Position numbers and translations under genes: made by a program. This document shows, in pieces, positions 13,610 to 22,122 of a DNA stretch of 22,188 bases; position 1 is the stretch's first letter; each line of letters opens with the position of its first letter. Source of the DNA: Colivivens sp963594655 (GTDB lineage Bacteria > Bacteroidota > Bacteroidia > Bacteroidales > Bacteroidaceae); contig CAVBFD010000042.1 of NCBI GenBank assembly GCA_963594655.1, positions 1 to 22,188 of the forward strand, in the 5' to 3' direction. The notes beneath the pieces are model-generated. The model saw only the letters and a list, made by a program, of their open reading frames with translations. It was not told where the DNA came from and did not search any database.

Positions 13610-16480
13610 TCATTTAATCTTCGGCTTCAGCTCGTCAGGAGAGTCCTTGGTGTACATGTTGACCGGAGGCGCGGTCTTGGTGAACAGGTCGGATATGCGG
13701 TCCGGGTCGATGACGTACTTAGGCTTGAACTTGTCGGAGTTCATATAATGAAGTATCGACGCCCTCATCTGCCGCGCCACTATCCGTTTGTCGAGGTCAC
13801 GGGATATGTCCATGGTCGTCATCACGAGTCTTCCTCCAAGGACGTTGGCCTCGAAGAGCACACCTATCTTGCGTGAGATGAACCAAGTGTCGATACTCTG
13901 CACAAGCGGCTGGAAGTCCGCCGGGAAGTCGGTGAACTGCATCACCTGCGCCCTGTTCACGAGTTCCCACCACTGCAGGTCACTGTGGTAGTCGGTAGGG
14001 AACAGACTGAATATGTCGTGGGTGTTCTCCACATATATGCCTGTAGTGTGTGGCGGACGCATCTTGAACCAGCTGGTGTTCCAGAACACAGGCATGAACG
14101 TCTGCACCACCTCCTTGCCGTAGGTCGTCTTCCGGGCTGCGGTAAGCAGTACCTTTCCGCCTTTCTTCAGCACACGCATCGTCTTTTCGTCGAACTGGTC
14201 TGTGACCCACACGTCCCCCGCTTCCTCCTTCACTTCCTCGGGATATACCCAGAAGTCCCAGTGGTTACGCGCTTCGGTATTGGCTACGGTGACCGTCAGA
14301 GTCAGTTTCTGAGGTGTCTGCACACCGTGGAGGTCGTAATCGACAGAACCCACCGGCAGGTTATTTCCTATGGGATAGTCCTTTGCGGTGAACGACCCGG
14401 TAGTCAACGTCCGTCCTCCTGCGGAGATGGAGTAAACGACCGTCGCGTTCTTCAGCGCACTTTCGGAGTACTGGTTCAGCAATATGTCCGCATGGAACGT
14501 CTTGCTGTTCCTGTACGTGAACTTGGGTATCCTGGACAGTGGCACCACAGGAGAGCAGAACTCACGGAACTCGGGCGCGCTCATATAACCCTTGTCATCG
14601 AAGAACACGTCGGTCACACCCACAAGTGCCGTTCCCTGACCGGAGTAGTCGTTGATGGAAAGCAACTGGAACCCGGCATACTGAGGAGTGCGCATCGTGC
14701 GTTCAATCTCGTACTTGTAGCACAGCGACTGCAACTTGCCCGAAGCCATCAGGAACAGTCGGGCGCGGCTTTCCATACCGTTGTCCCTCAGTATGTCCTG
14801 GAACACCTCGAAGTTGCGCGCTTTGTTCACCCCTGTATACTTCACCGTCTCCTTGAAGTTCGGGAAAGCGCACCACTGACCTGTCTCGTGGCTCACGAAC
14901 GGTTCCTTCACCTCCCCTATCTTAGCGCTGAAGTCGTCCATGGTAGCAGGTTGGCGACTTGCCCAGTCGAGTCCCCTCGCCCCTGCCTTGACATGATACT
15001 GGCTCTTGGGTTGCCACTGCCAACCGCCGCCCACAGACGCTCCGGTATAGACCCTGCGGCTGTCGGTCGCCTTCCAGTAGTCCACGAAATCGCTCACCCA
15101 TGCCACCCAATTGCCCGCCGGCTCGTTGCCGCACGCCATCATGCAAAAGGACGGATGGTTGCCATAGTCCCTTGCCATACGCCGCGTTTCCTCCATGAGG
15201 TAGGTGTCAATCGGCGCACCGTTACCCAGTTTCACTCCGTGGTTAGGCCAACTCGGCCCTTCCGGTTGCAGGTAGAACCCTATCTGGTCAGCAGCCACAA
15301 ACGCCGCCTCCGGGGGACAGTATGAATGAAACCGCATGTGGTTCAGTCCGTATTCACGGCAACGCCTGAAGACCCTCAACCATGAGTCCACGTCCATCGG
15401 TGGGTAACCGGTAAGAGGGAAGTCGCAGTTCTCCACCGTTCCTCGCAGTTGTATCTCGTGATTGTTCACGTAGAACATCTTGCCGCGGATCTCGAACTTG
15501 CGCATCCCGAAGGTCGTGGTCCTCCTGTCGGTAGTCCTCTTCCTCAGTCCCCCGTTGGTGGAGACCGTGGTAGTCAACACATAGAGGTTCGGATGGAACT
15601 CGTCCCACAGCAGCGCGCCACTCATGGGTACATGTACCTTCACTTCAGTTGTGTCGGCCGTGAGCGACACGGTCTTTATCGCAGAATAGCCGTTGCCTCC
15701 GCCGTCCTTCAGACCTGCGTGAAGCATTATGGTCACCTTTTCCTTAGGATTGCCTACCACACGCAGGTCCACGAGAGCCTCCAACTTGTCCACATCGGGG
15801 TACACCTGCAAGTCCGTGATGTGTACACGTCCTGTCCGCCGCAGTTCCAAGCGTCCCACGATACCGTTCCAGTCACCTTGAGTCTGGTCGGTTATGGAAT
15901 GGCTGTCCTGTCCCACATTGACAGTCTCCGGTCTGTTGTCCACACGTATGGTTATCGTGTTCTTGCCCTTCCTCAACAAGCCGGTGACATCGTACTGGTG
16001 TGCGGCAACCAGACTGCTGCACGTCCCCACCTTCGTTCCGTTCACGTAAAGGGTGGTCTCGATGTGAGGACGCTCCAGGTAGACGGTGTAGGAACCGTTC
16101 CTGTCCACCTCGTCCAAGGTGACGGTCTTCCTGTACCATGCCACTCCCACATAATGCTTGTCGGGAGTGAGGAAGAAGGTCAGTTTCATGTCCTTGCCCT
16201 GCTTACGGTACTTCTCCATATAAGGATTGTAGAAATAGGAACTGTCGTACAGACTGCCGACCCACCGTGTGTTGACACTGATGTCGTCGCCCTTCATCTG
16301 CTCGGGCATTGATGACGGAAGGTTGATGGTGTCGTCAAACGGTTTCCCGTCGAACCACTTCAACCGTTGTCCCTGGTCCAGACTGTCGGTCTGGAACTCC
16401 CATGTGCCGGCCAGACTGACTGTCTGCGCCGCTGCCACCATGGTGGCCATAAAAAAGATTGCGGATAAGAAGTATTTCAT
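13610..16480 (-). CDS. Secreted GH2 family glycoside hydrolase
   Basis: A 956-residue exo-glycosidase of the GH2 fold, probably periplasmic. A signal peptide ends near A-A-A-Q (about residue 19). The sugar-binding jelly roll (about 20-220) contains the typical D-W-N-G-I-V-G-R-L-E-L (203-213). An Ig-like domain (about 222-325) and a TIM barrel (about 330-620) follow, with acid/base Glu453 in G-N-E-P and likely nucleophile Glu532 in S-H-E-T-G. The last 250 residues form a further domain of Rossmann-like look (V-W-V-T-D-Q-F-D-E and later G-G-R-L-V-M-T-T-M-D) seen in some Bacteroidales GH2 enzymes. GH2 covers beta-galactosidase, beta-glucuronidase, beta-mannosidase and arabinosidase, so the sugar is not determined; the GH105 gene in the same unit suggests a pectin side chain. 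It is the last gene of the folP unit. Confidence 0.87.
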   Translation of the reverse strand: MKYFLSAIFFMATMVAAAQTVSLAGTWEFQTDSLDQGQRLKWFDGKPFDDTINLPSSMPEQMKGDDISVNTRWVGSLYDSSYFYNPYMEKYRKQGKDMKLTFFLTPDKHYVGVAWYRKTVTLDEVDRNGSYTVYLERPHIETTLYVNGTKVGTCSSLVAAHQYDVTGLLRKGKNTITIRVDNRPETVNVGQDSHSITDQTQGDWNGIVGRLELRRTGRVHITDLQVYPDVDKLEALVDLRVVGNPKEKVTIMLHAGLKDGGGNGYSAIKTVSLTADTTEVKVHVPMSGALLWDEFHPNLYVLTTTVSTNGGLRKRTTDRRTTTFGMRKFEIRGKMFYVNNHEIQLRGTVENCDFPLTGYPPMDVDSWLRVFRRCREYGLNHMRFHSYCPPEAAFVAADQIGFYLQPEGPSWPNHGVKLGNGAPIDTYLMEETRRMARDYGNHPSFCMMACGNEPAGNWVAWVSDFVDYWKATDSRRVYTGASVGGGWQWQPKSQYHVKAGARGLDWASRQPATMDDFSAKIGEVKEPFVSHETGQWCAFPNFKETVKYTGVNKARNFEVFQDILRDNGMESRARLFLMASGKLQSLCYKYEIERTMRTPQYAGFQLLSINDYSGQGTALVGVTDVFFDDKGYMSAPEFREFCSPVVPLSRIPKFTYRNSKTFHADILLNQYSESALKNATVVYSISAGGRTLTTGSFTAKDYPIGNNLPVGSVDYDLHGVQTPQKLTLTVTVANTEARNHWDFWVYPEEVKEEAGDVWVTDQFDEKTMRVLKKGGKVLLTAARKTTYGKEVVQTFMPVFWNTSWFKMRPPHTTGIYVENTHDIFSLFPTDYHSDLQWWELVNRAQVMQFTDFPADFQPLVQSIDTWFISRKIGVLFEANVLGGRLVMTTMDISRDLDKRIVARQMRASILHYMNSDKFKPKYVIDPDRISDLFTKTAPPVNMYTKDSPDELKPKIK

Positions 16481-16502
16481 TTTTCAGTTTGGTTATTGAT
16501 TG

Positions 16503-17501
16503 TCATTTACGGCTGCCTGTCATTTTCAGAGTCTGGAGAGCCGCCTCCAGCTCACGTATGTACTGGCGTTTCTTTTTCTCAGGGGCGTACACGAACCCCT
16601 CGGTCACTATGACACGGTTGGTAATCGTGTCCACTTGGGTGTACGACACGAACGGGCCGCCCATCATGTCGTTCTCCATCCTCCAGAGTCCCCTGACCTC
16701 ATGCACGAAATGGCCGTCACACGTGATGTTGCGCGAGAACACCAAGTCACGGTTCATGCTCATGTACTGGTCGAACTCCCCACCACGTATGTTCCTTTGC
16801 ATGAACGTGTCCCTGTGGGCTATGAAACGGTCTACGGAGAAGTCCTCCCCGGCGGTGAAGGGATAGGAGTAAACACAGATGTTCAGGCGGTTGTCCTCGG
16901 TATTCGACGAGGCCCACATGAAGTCGGTTCCTGTCTTCACCGCGTTTATGTTCTCCGGCACATACAGGGTGCAACCGAATTGCGACTTCACCTGGTTCAG
17001 TACGGCAGTGCTGTGCCTCTTTTCAAGGTAACCGCACTCACGTCTCAGTTCGGACTGCACGAAGACATCCATGATGTGATAGCCCTCGTCCTCCGCCAAA
17101 TCTGCCATTGCGCGTCCGTCGGGAGCCGTGAGATACACTACCATCTGGGGACGCGCATAGACATCTCGGGCAGTCCTCATCTCCGCCTTCTTGTATTTCC
17201 TGTCAATATCGAACACTATGATATTGGCGAACGAACGGTAGGATTTCTTGAATGCGTACGGATTTATGCTCAACGCCTTGAAGCACAGCTCACTCTGCGG
17301 CAAACCCTCCATCTCAGGATTTATGTTCTCCATGAAGACAGTGCCGTTGGTGGTGTCCAGCCATCCCTTGTCGCCCACAATCAGCAGCTCGTAGGGCGCG
17401 CTGCGCACAGTCGCCTTGGCTGTCGTTTTTTTCTTCTCGTCGGTAGAGCATGAAACCAAGACTGTCAGTACGGCCAGCGTTATGATTATATGGAGTTTCA
17501 T
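16503..17501 (-). CDS. DUF4837 family lipoprotein
   Basis: A 332-residue predicted lipoprotein with signal peptide and lipobox L-V-S-C (Cys18), followed by a short Ser/Thr/Lys-rich linker. The mature part begins Y-E-L-L-I-V-G-D-K-G-W and holds blocks such as W-M/L-R-M-E-N-D-M-M-G-G-P-F-V-S-Y and V-I-V-T-E-G-F-V-Y-A-P near the C-terminus, which I recognise as the Bacteroidetes DUF4837 family. The biochemical role is unknown. It lies 17 bases after the GH105 gene and 22 before the GH2 gene. It is probably part of the conserved housekeeping part of this operon, with the GH105 gene placed between it and cdaA, but that order needs comparison with relatives. Confidence 0.8.
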   Translation of the reverse strand: MKLHIIITLAVLTVLVSCSTDEKKKTTAKATVRSAPYELLIVGDKGWLDTTNGTVFMENINPEMEGLPQSELCFKALSINPYAFKKSYRSFANIIVFDIDRKYKKAEMRTARDVYARPQMVVYLTAPDGRAMADLAEDEGYHIMDVFVQSELRRECGYLEKRHSTAVLNQVKSQFGCTLYVPENINAVKTGTDFMWASSNTEDNRLNICVYSYPFTAGEDFSVDRFIAHRDTFMQRNIRGGEFDQYMSMNRDLVFSRNITCDGHFVHEVRGLWRMENDMMGGPFVSYTQVDTITNRVIVTEGFVYAPEKKKRQYIRELEAALQTLKMTGSRK

Positions 17502-17518
17502 GTGATTGTCCCCCTTGA

Positions 17519-18691
17519 TTAATCCCGCGCCAACCGGTAGACCTCACTCCCTGCAAGCAGGAAACAGCCCAGACCGAAGTCATCGAAATCGGGTTCGTTG
17601 TCATAACCCACAGGCTGCGAGTCACTCGGTTGTTTTCCAGTACCCTGCACGTAACCGAGGAAGCCGTCCTTATGCAGACACTCCCTGACCATGGCGTTCC
17701 ATGTGTCGGCGACTATAGGCTGGTATGTCGCACTGTCGAGCAGTCCGTTACGCACGCCCCACGCCATTCCGTAGACAAACAGGGCCGTGCCTGTCAGTTC
17801 CTTGCCACCGTAGTTGTCCTCGTCCAGCAGACTCACATTCCAGAAGAGGTCTTTCCGCTGGCACTTCACCAGGGCTTCGGTCATCAGCATATAGTCTTTA
17901 CTGTACTCATCCAGACAGTCGTCGTAATCCTCCATGTCCATGATGTCCTGCATGGCCCGCACCAGAGCTGCGTACACCCATCCGTTGCCCCTGCTCCAGT
18001 AGCAGTTCTCCCCGTTGGGTTCCTTGTACGGAGGCACAAAATCCTTGTCGCGCCACCACAGTCCCTCCTTGCGGTTGAAGAGGCCTCCCGCCAGACGGTC
18101 GCGTGTGTACGAGTACATCTTCCATCCGTGCCGGGCGTAACGGCTGAACGCCGCATCCCCTTCCTTCTGTTTTATCAAAGACAGCTTGGTCAGCACCGGC
18201 AGTCCCATCTGTATGGCATCGATCCATGTCCAGTCGCCTACACTGGCAGGTGTCGCCAACAGGTTGTCCATGCACTGTAGGGTCGGTTCATAGAACGTCA
18301 CCTGTCCCCTGAGGTACATGTCGAGGTAAGCCTGACAGCAGCAGTAGTCATCCGCGTCACGTGTCTTCACACCGTTGCGCGGCACCCACTCATGATACGA
18401 GGCCCAGTCGTACAGGTACCGGTTGTTCTTCTCATACTTGTCGGACCGCGCCTCCTTCTCGATACTTGTGAGGGCCACCAGTCCCTCGAAGTACACACCA
18501 CGTGTCCACAGGTTGCTCGGACGCATCTTCTTGACGTAAGTGGGAGCGCCGGCGTCAGGGTACTTCCCCACGAAATGGCCATTCGCCAGTTCCATACACT
18601 CCAGAACCTTCGCCTTCGTAGGCATTTTCACTTTACCCGCGCTCACCGGCAAGGCAAGCAGGACACTGAGGGCCAACAATAATGTACGCAT
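17519..18691 (-). CDS. GH105 unsaturated rhamnogalacturonyl hydrolase (YteR/GH88-like)
   Basis: Removes the 4,5-unsaturated galacturonate left on the non-reducing end of rhamnogalacturonan fragments after lyase cleavage. The 390-residue chain has a signal peptide (to about S-A-G, residue 19) and the (alpha/alpha)6 barrel motifs of the family: R-D-A-D-D-Y (111-116), W-T-W-I-D158-A-I-Q-M-G-L-P, W-S-R-G-N-G-W (232-238), and the closing Y-D-N-E-P-D-F-D-D-F-G. Asp158 lines up with the catalytic Asp of YteR in its W-I-D-T-L-F-M segment. GH88 enzymes acting on unsaturated glucuronyl residues are the main alternative. The start is only 10 bases after cdaA. The window has no pectate or rhamnogalacturonan lyase, so the substrate must come from elsewhere. 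Confidence 0.88.
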   Translation of the reverse strand: MRTLLLALSVLLALPVSAGKVKMPTKAKVLECMELANGHFVGKYPDAGAPTYVKKMRPSNLWTRGVYFEGLVALTSIEKEARSDKYEKNNRYLYDWASYHEWVPRNGVKTRDADDYCCCQAYLDMYLRGQVTFYEPTLQCMDNLLATPASVGDWTWIDAIQMGLPVLTKLSLIKQKEGDAAFSRYARHGWKMYSYTRDRLAGGLFNRKEGLWWRDKDFVPPYKEPNGENCYWSRGNGWVYAALVRAMQDIMDMEDYDDCLDEYSKDYMLMTEALVKCQRKDLFWNVSLLDEDNYGGKELTGTALFVYGMAWGVRNGLLDSATYQPIVADTWNAMVRECLHKDGFLGYVQGTGKQPSDSQPVGYDNEPDFDDFGLGCFLLAGSEVYRLARD

Positions 18692-18701
18692 ATCTTTGAT
18701 A

Positions 18702-19466
18702 TTAAATTAGTTCCGCTATCTGACTTTCCAGATCTTCGTTGGTGACACGGTGCTTCAACTCGCCCCGGCGCGCGATGGACACCGCTCCGGTCTCCTCGGA
18801 GACCACTATCGCCAAGGCGTCGCTCTGCTGTGAGATACCGAGGGCGGCACGGTGGCGCAGTCCTAGTTCCTTGGGTATGTTCATGTCGTGGGAGACTGGC
18901 AGGATGCATCCCGCCGCCTCTATGCGGTTGCGGCTGATTATCATCGCCCCGTCGTGAAGCGGACTGTTCTTGAAGAATATGTTCTGGATGAGTTGGCTGC
19001 TGATGATGGCGTCTATGGTCTCGCCCGACTTCACTATGTCGTTCAGCGACATGCCGTTCTCGATGATTATCAAAGCCCCCACCTTGTTCTTGCTCATCTG
19101 CTCACACGCCAACACTATCTTCATGACCGACGGATTCTCCTCCTTGCCGCCCTTCTTCTTCGTGAAGAGCCGGTAGAGGAACTGCAGTCGGCTGTGCGAA
19201 CCCAGCGTGAGGAAGAAACGGCGTATCTCTTCCTGGAAGAGTATTATCAGCGCAAGTACACCCACACTCACCAGCTTGTCGAAGATGGATCCCAGGAGCC
19301 TCATCCCGAACACCTGCGACACCAGTATCCACACCACGATGAAGAGCAGTATGCCATAGAAGATGTTCAACGACCCTGATTCCTTCATCAACTTGTACAC
19401 ATAATAGAGCAGGAGCGCAACGCACAGGATGTCTATTATGTCCTTTATTCCGAACTCAAGTAACAT
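18702..19466 (-). CDS. cdaA: Diadenylate cyclase (c-di-AMP synthase)
   Basis: Joins two ATP into the second messenger c-di-AMP, which controls potassium and osmotic balance and cell-wall stress in many bacteria. The 254-residue protein has the CdaA layout: three N-terminal membrane helices (about 8-27, 35-52, 65-78), a short coiled linker, then the DAC domain with D-G-A (172-174) and R-H-R (204-206), the two catalytic motifs, and E224-E225 nearby. No CdaR regulator or glmM gene, its frequent partners in Firmicutes, is present. Here it follows folP by 23 bases, as I recall from other Bacteroidales, and precedes the GH105 gene by 10. Confidence 0.94.
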   Translation of the reverse strand: MLLEFGIKDIIDILCVALLLYYVYKLMKESGSLNIFYGILLFIVVWILVSQVFGMRLLGSIFDKLVSVGVLALIILFQEEIRRFFLTLGSHSRLQFLYRLFTKKKGGKEENPSVMKIVLACEQMSKNKVGALIIIENGMSLNDIVKSGETIDAIISSQLIQNIFFKNSPLHDGAMIISRNRIEAAGCILPVSHDMNIPKELGLRHRAALGISQQSDALAIVVSEETGAVSIARRGELKHRVTNEDLESQIAELI

Positions 19467-19489
19467 GACCTTCGTTTATTTCTGGGTTG

Positions 19490-20350
19490 TTATGAATTAT
19501 GTGCCGGTGTTATTCTCGTCTCTGTAAGTTTCCTGTTGATGGCGATACATTCCACCGCCTCCCTCACCTCATGCACACGCAGTATGCTTGCGCCCTTGGC
19601 AAGAGCCACGGTATTGAGTACCGTAGTGCCGTTGAGAGCTTCCGCCGGTGTGGTGCCGGACAGTTTGAATATCATGCTCTTGTGGGATACGCCCACGAGT
19701 ACCGGCAACTCCAGCACGGACAGGTTCTCCATGTTGGAGAGGATGGCGTAGTTGTCGTCGAGCGACTTGTTGAACCCGAAGCCTGGGTCGAGTATGATGT
19801 CCTTCGCACCCTTGTCCCTCAGCCGTTGTACCCTCTCGGCAAAGAACCGCAGTTCCCGGATACATATATCCTCATCGCCGTCGCGCGGCTCATTGAACGT
19901 GAGGATGTAGGGGACACCACACCGCGCCACCACATCGAACATCTCATCGTTCCCGCCACTCACATCATTGATAATCTCCACGCCATATTCCCTGACGCAC
20001 CGTTCGGCTATGTCGGGACGGAAGGTGTCAACCGACACGACGGTACCGGGGTACTCCCTTCTGATGATGTCGAGACCCACAGACAGTCTGGCCCACTCTT
20101 CCTCCCCGCTCGCGGCCTCACTGCCCGGACGGGTGGAGCAACCGCCCACGTCTATTATCGCCGCGCCGTCGACGAGATGTTTGCCCACCAAACGGCTGAT
20201 TTCCCCGGAAGAGGACGTTCCGCCGGGAGTCACACTGGTGTAGAACGAGTCCGGGGTCACGTTCACGATACCCATCACACACGGGCCAGAGAGGTCCAGC
20301 AACTTGCCTCCCACATTCACAGTATATCCGATGCACTTATTATTATCCAT
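19490..20350 (-). CDS. folP: Dihydropteroate synthase
   Basis: Condenses p-aminobenzoate with hydroxymethyl-dihydropterin diphosphate to make dihydropteroate for folate; target of sulfonamides. I chose the ATG at 20350 (286 residues); the frame is open to a TTG at 20383, but that start would lie upstream of the promoter box at 20378-20371. Core residues are present: N30-V-T-P-D-S-F, S-T-R-P-G (72-76), S-V-D-T-F (106-110), N128-D129, D188-P-G-F-G-F-N-K, K224 and R258-V-H260. Two departures are visible: the usual L-M-H-M segment reads I-L-T-F-N-E (149-154), and S-R-K-S reads S-H-K-S (222-225). It is the first gene of a five-gene minus-strand unit and is divergent from murF. Confidence 0.92.
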   Translation of the reverse strand: MDNNKCIGYTVNVGGKLLDLSGPCVMGIVNVTPDSFYTSVTPGGTSSSGEISRLVGKHLVDGAAIIDVGGCSTRPGSEAASGEEEWARLSVGLDIIRREYPGTVVSVDTFRPDIAERCVREYGVEIINDVSGGNDEMFDVVARCGVPYILTFNEPRDGDEDICIRELRFFAERVQRLRDKGAKDIILDPGFGFNKSLDDNYAILSNMENLSVLELPVLVGVSHKSMIFKLSGTTPAEALNGTTVLNTVALAKGASILRVHEVREAVECIAINRKLTETRITPAHNS

Positions 20351-20370
20351 ATTCCACTGATATGATGCTG

Positions 20371-20378
20371 CAAAGTTA
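20371..20378 (-). promoter_or_regulatory. Predicted -7 box of the folP operon
   Basis: On the minus strand TAACTTTG (20378-20371) matches TAnnTTTG exactly, 20 bases before the chosen folP ATG. It supports that start and would drive the whole folP-cdaA-GH105-DUF4837-GH2 unit. I see no clear -33 TTTG. Confidence 0.58.
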
Positions 20379-20422
20379 GACAAAAAAATCCGAATCCCAC
20401 GTCCGGTTCGTCAATTAATTGC

Positions 20423-20430
20423 TACCTTTG
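20423..20430 (+). promoter_or_regulatory. Predicted -7 box of murF
   Basis: TACCTTTG matches TAnnTTTG exactly, 21 bases before the murF ATG, giving a short leader. It lies back to back with the folP box, 44 bases apart. Confidence 0.58.
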
Positions 20431-20451
20431 TAACCGCTAATTGACTCAACC

Positions 20452-21735
20452 ATGAACAAGACTGAAGAACTCTACAGGATATTCCTCCAACACCCCGAGA
20501 TAACCACCGACAGCCGCGACTGCCCGGACGGTTCCATCTTCTTCGCGCTGAAGGGCGACACCTTCGACGGCAACGCCTACGCCAAGGCCGCACTCAGTCA
20601 GGGGTGCAGCTTTGCCGTGGTGGACGAGGCCGAGTACTACGACAGCGGTGACCCTCGCCTACTGCTTGTGGACAACGCGCTGACGGCTCTCCAACAACTG
20701 GCCCGGCACCACCGCCGACAGTTGCGCATCCCTGTCATCGGCATCACCGGCACCAACGGCAAGACCACGACCAAAGAGCTGGTGTCAGCCGTCCTCTCCA
20801 GAAAATACAATGTGCTTTACACCCAGGGCAACTTCAACAACCATATAGGTGTGCCTAAGACACTGCTGAGACTCACTCCGCAACATGAGATCGCGGTCAT
20901 CGAGATGGGGGCGAACCACCCTGGAGAGATCAAGACCCTCGTCAATATAGCCGAGCCTGATTACGGACTCATCACGAACGTGGGAAGGGCGCACCTGCAG
21001 GGCTTCGGTTCGTTCGAGGGGGTCATACGCACTAAGGGCGAGCTTTATGACTACCTGCGCGGGACATCGGGCAAGGCCTTCATCAACGAGAACAACCCGT
21101 ATCTGACCGGCATCTCCAACGGACTGGAACTGATAAAGTACGGAAACAACGGACATCTCGCCGGCTGCACCCCCTACCTCAGCTTCGAGTACGGTGGCCA
21201 TCTTGTAAGCACACGGCTCGTGGGTGCGTACAATCTCGACAATGCGCTGGCGGCGGCATGTGTAGGCAACTGGTTCGGAGTGTCCGACGACGACATCCGG
21301 TCTGCCATCGCCGACTACGAGCCGTCGAACAACCGTTCACAACTGGTAAAGACAGCCACCAACACCCTGATTGTTGATGCCTATAACGCCAACCCCACGA
21401 GCATGAAGGCGGCGTTGGACAATTTCCGCATGATGGAGGCAGACGAAAAGATGGTCATCCTCGGTGACATGAAGGAACTGGGCGACGTGAGTCTTGAGGA
21501 ACACATGAGCATCATCCGTCTTATTGGCGAGTACCGGATTCCGGACGCATGGTTTGTAGGCGACGAATTCAAGAAGGCAGCCGCACAAATGCCGGAAGAG
21601 ACAGTCCACTACCGTTTCTTCGACAATGTGGAGGCGGTGAAGGCGGCCATCGGGACGGCATCCCCGACAGGGAAGACGATACTCATCAAGGGGTCTAACT
21701 CCACACGGCTGTTCACACTGCCAGCCCTGATCTGA
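20452..21735 (+). CDS. murF: UDP-N-acetylmuramoyl-tripeptide--D-alanyl-D-alanine ligase
   Basis: Adds D-Ala-D-Ala to UDP-MurNAc-tripeptide, the last cytoplasmic step of peptidoglycan precursor synthesis. The 427-residue chain shows the Mur ligase plan: substrate-binding N-terminal domain with S-R-D-C-P-D-G-S-I-F-F-A-L-K-G (21-35), the ATP P-loop G-T-N-G-K-T-T (100-106), N-F-N-N-H-I-G-V-P (127-135) typical of MurF, E-M-G-A-N-H-P-G-E-I (151-160), and in the C-terminal domain D-A-Y-N-A-N-P-T-S-M (309-318), L-G-D-M-K-E-L-G and K-G-S-N-S-T-R-L (413-420). It stands outside a dcw cluster, between the folP unit and a tRNA gene, with its own promoter box. Confidence 0.95.
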   Translation: MNKTEELYRIFLQHPEITTDSRDCPDGSIFFALKGDTFDGNAYAKAALSQGCSFAVVDEAEYYDSGDPRLLLVDNALTALQQLARHHRRQLRIPVIGITGTNGKTTTKELVSAVLSRKYNVLYTQGNFNNHIGVPKTLLRLTPQHEIAVIEMGANHPGEIKTLVNIAEPDYGLITNVGRAHLQGFGSFEGVIRTKGELYDYLRGTSGKAFINENNPYLTGISNGLELIKYGNNGHLAGCTPYLSFEYGGHLVSTRLVGAYNLDNALAAACVGNWFGVSDDDIRSAIADYEPSNNRSQLVKTATNTLIVDAYNANPTSMKAALDNFRMMEADEKMVILGDMKELGDVSLEEHMSIIRLIGEYRIPDAWFVGDEFKKAAAQMPEETVHYRFFDNVEAVKAAIGTASPTGKTILIKGSNSTRLFTLPALI

Positions 21736-21811
21736 GCCACAGTCGGTGCAGTATCTCCGTTCAGGCCACAGGACACCGCCTAAGGCAAAACGGCAAAAAA
21801 GAGTCCATTTG

Positions 21812-21843
21812 TTTGGTCGGCTCGCAATTTATGTCTAAATTTG
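21812..21843 (+). promoter_or_regulatory. Promoter of tRNA-Leu, best -33/-7 match in the window
   Basis: TTTG (21812-21815) is followed after exactly 20 bases by TAAATTTG (21836-21843), both perfect matches to the Bacteroidetes -33 and -7 boxes. The mature tRNA begins 23 bases after the -7 box. Confidence 0.82.
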
Positions 21844-21866
21844 CATCCGCTAACAGATAAAGCCAT

Positions 21867-21948
21867 GCGCTTGTGGTGAAATTGGTAGACACGCTAGACT
21901 TAGGATCTAGTGCTTCGCAGCGTGTAGGTTCGAGTCCTATCAGGCGCA
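21867..21948 (+). tRNA. tRNA-Leu (anticodon UAG)
   Basis: An 82-base type II tRNA with a variable arm. Acceptor strand GCGCTTG pairs with CAGGCGC, the anticodon stem is CTAGA/TCTAG with loop CTTAGGA, giving TAG at 34-36, a TGCTTCGCAGCG-type variable arm follows, and the T arm holds GTTCGAGTC. Discriminator is A and CCA is not encoded. It has its own promoter and a possible terminator at 22014-22059. Confidence 0.95.
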
Positions 21949-22013
21949 CACATACTGTTGCAGAGTAGATTCTCATATGCTACAAAACAACGCTCAAATT
22001 GATTGAAAGACAG

Positions 22014-22059
22014 ACAGCTACAGCGTTTTCGATAGAATACAAACCGCTGCCTGTTTTTC
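22014..22059 (+). terminator. Possible intrinsic terminator after tRNA-Leu
   Basis: ACAG (22014-22017) and AGCG (22022-22025) can pair with CGCT (22045-22048) and CTGT (22051-22054), with an internal 4/2 bulge and a 19-base loop, followed by a run of T to 22058. The stem is imperfect, so this is a moderate call. Confidence 0.45.
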
Positions 22060-22122
22060 TCTTCCACTAAGAAAAAGCAAATAATTTGGCAAATACACCC
22101 AAGAATGGGGGATTATTACAGT

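Noticed and set aside
13985..15325. 446-codon plus-strand frame
   Set aside because: It is wholly antisense to the GH2 gene, whose catalytic motifs are intact, and shows no family resemblance.
9462..20350. Standard polysaccharide utilisation locus
   Set aside because: Three pectin-related enzymes are present, but there is no SusC/SusD pair, no hybrid two-component or ECF regulator and no lyase, and maeB and housekeeping genes lie among them.
20351..20383. Longer folP starting at a TTG
   Set aside because: The extension would place the start upstream of the -7 box, and FolP homologues begin near M-D-N-N-K.
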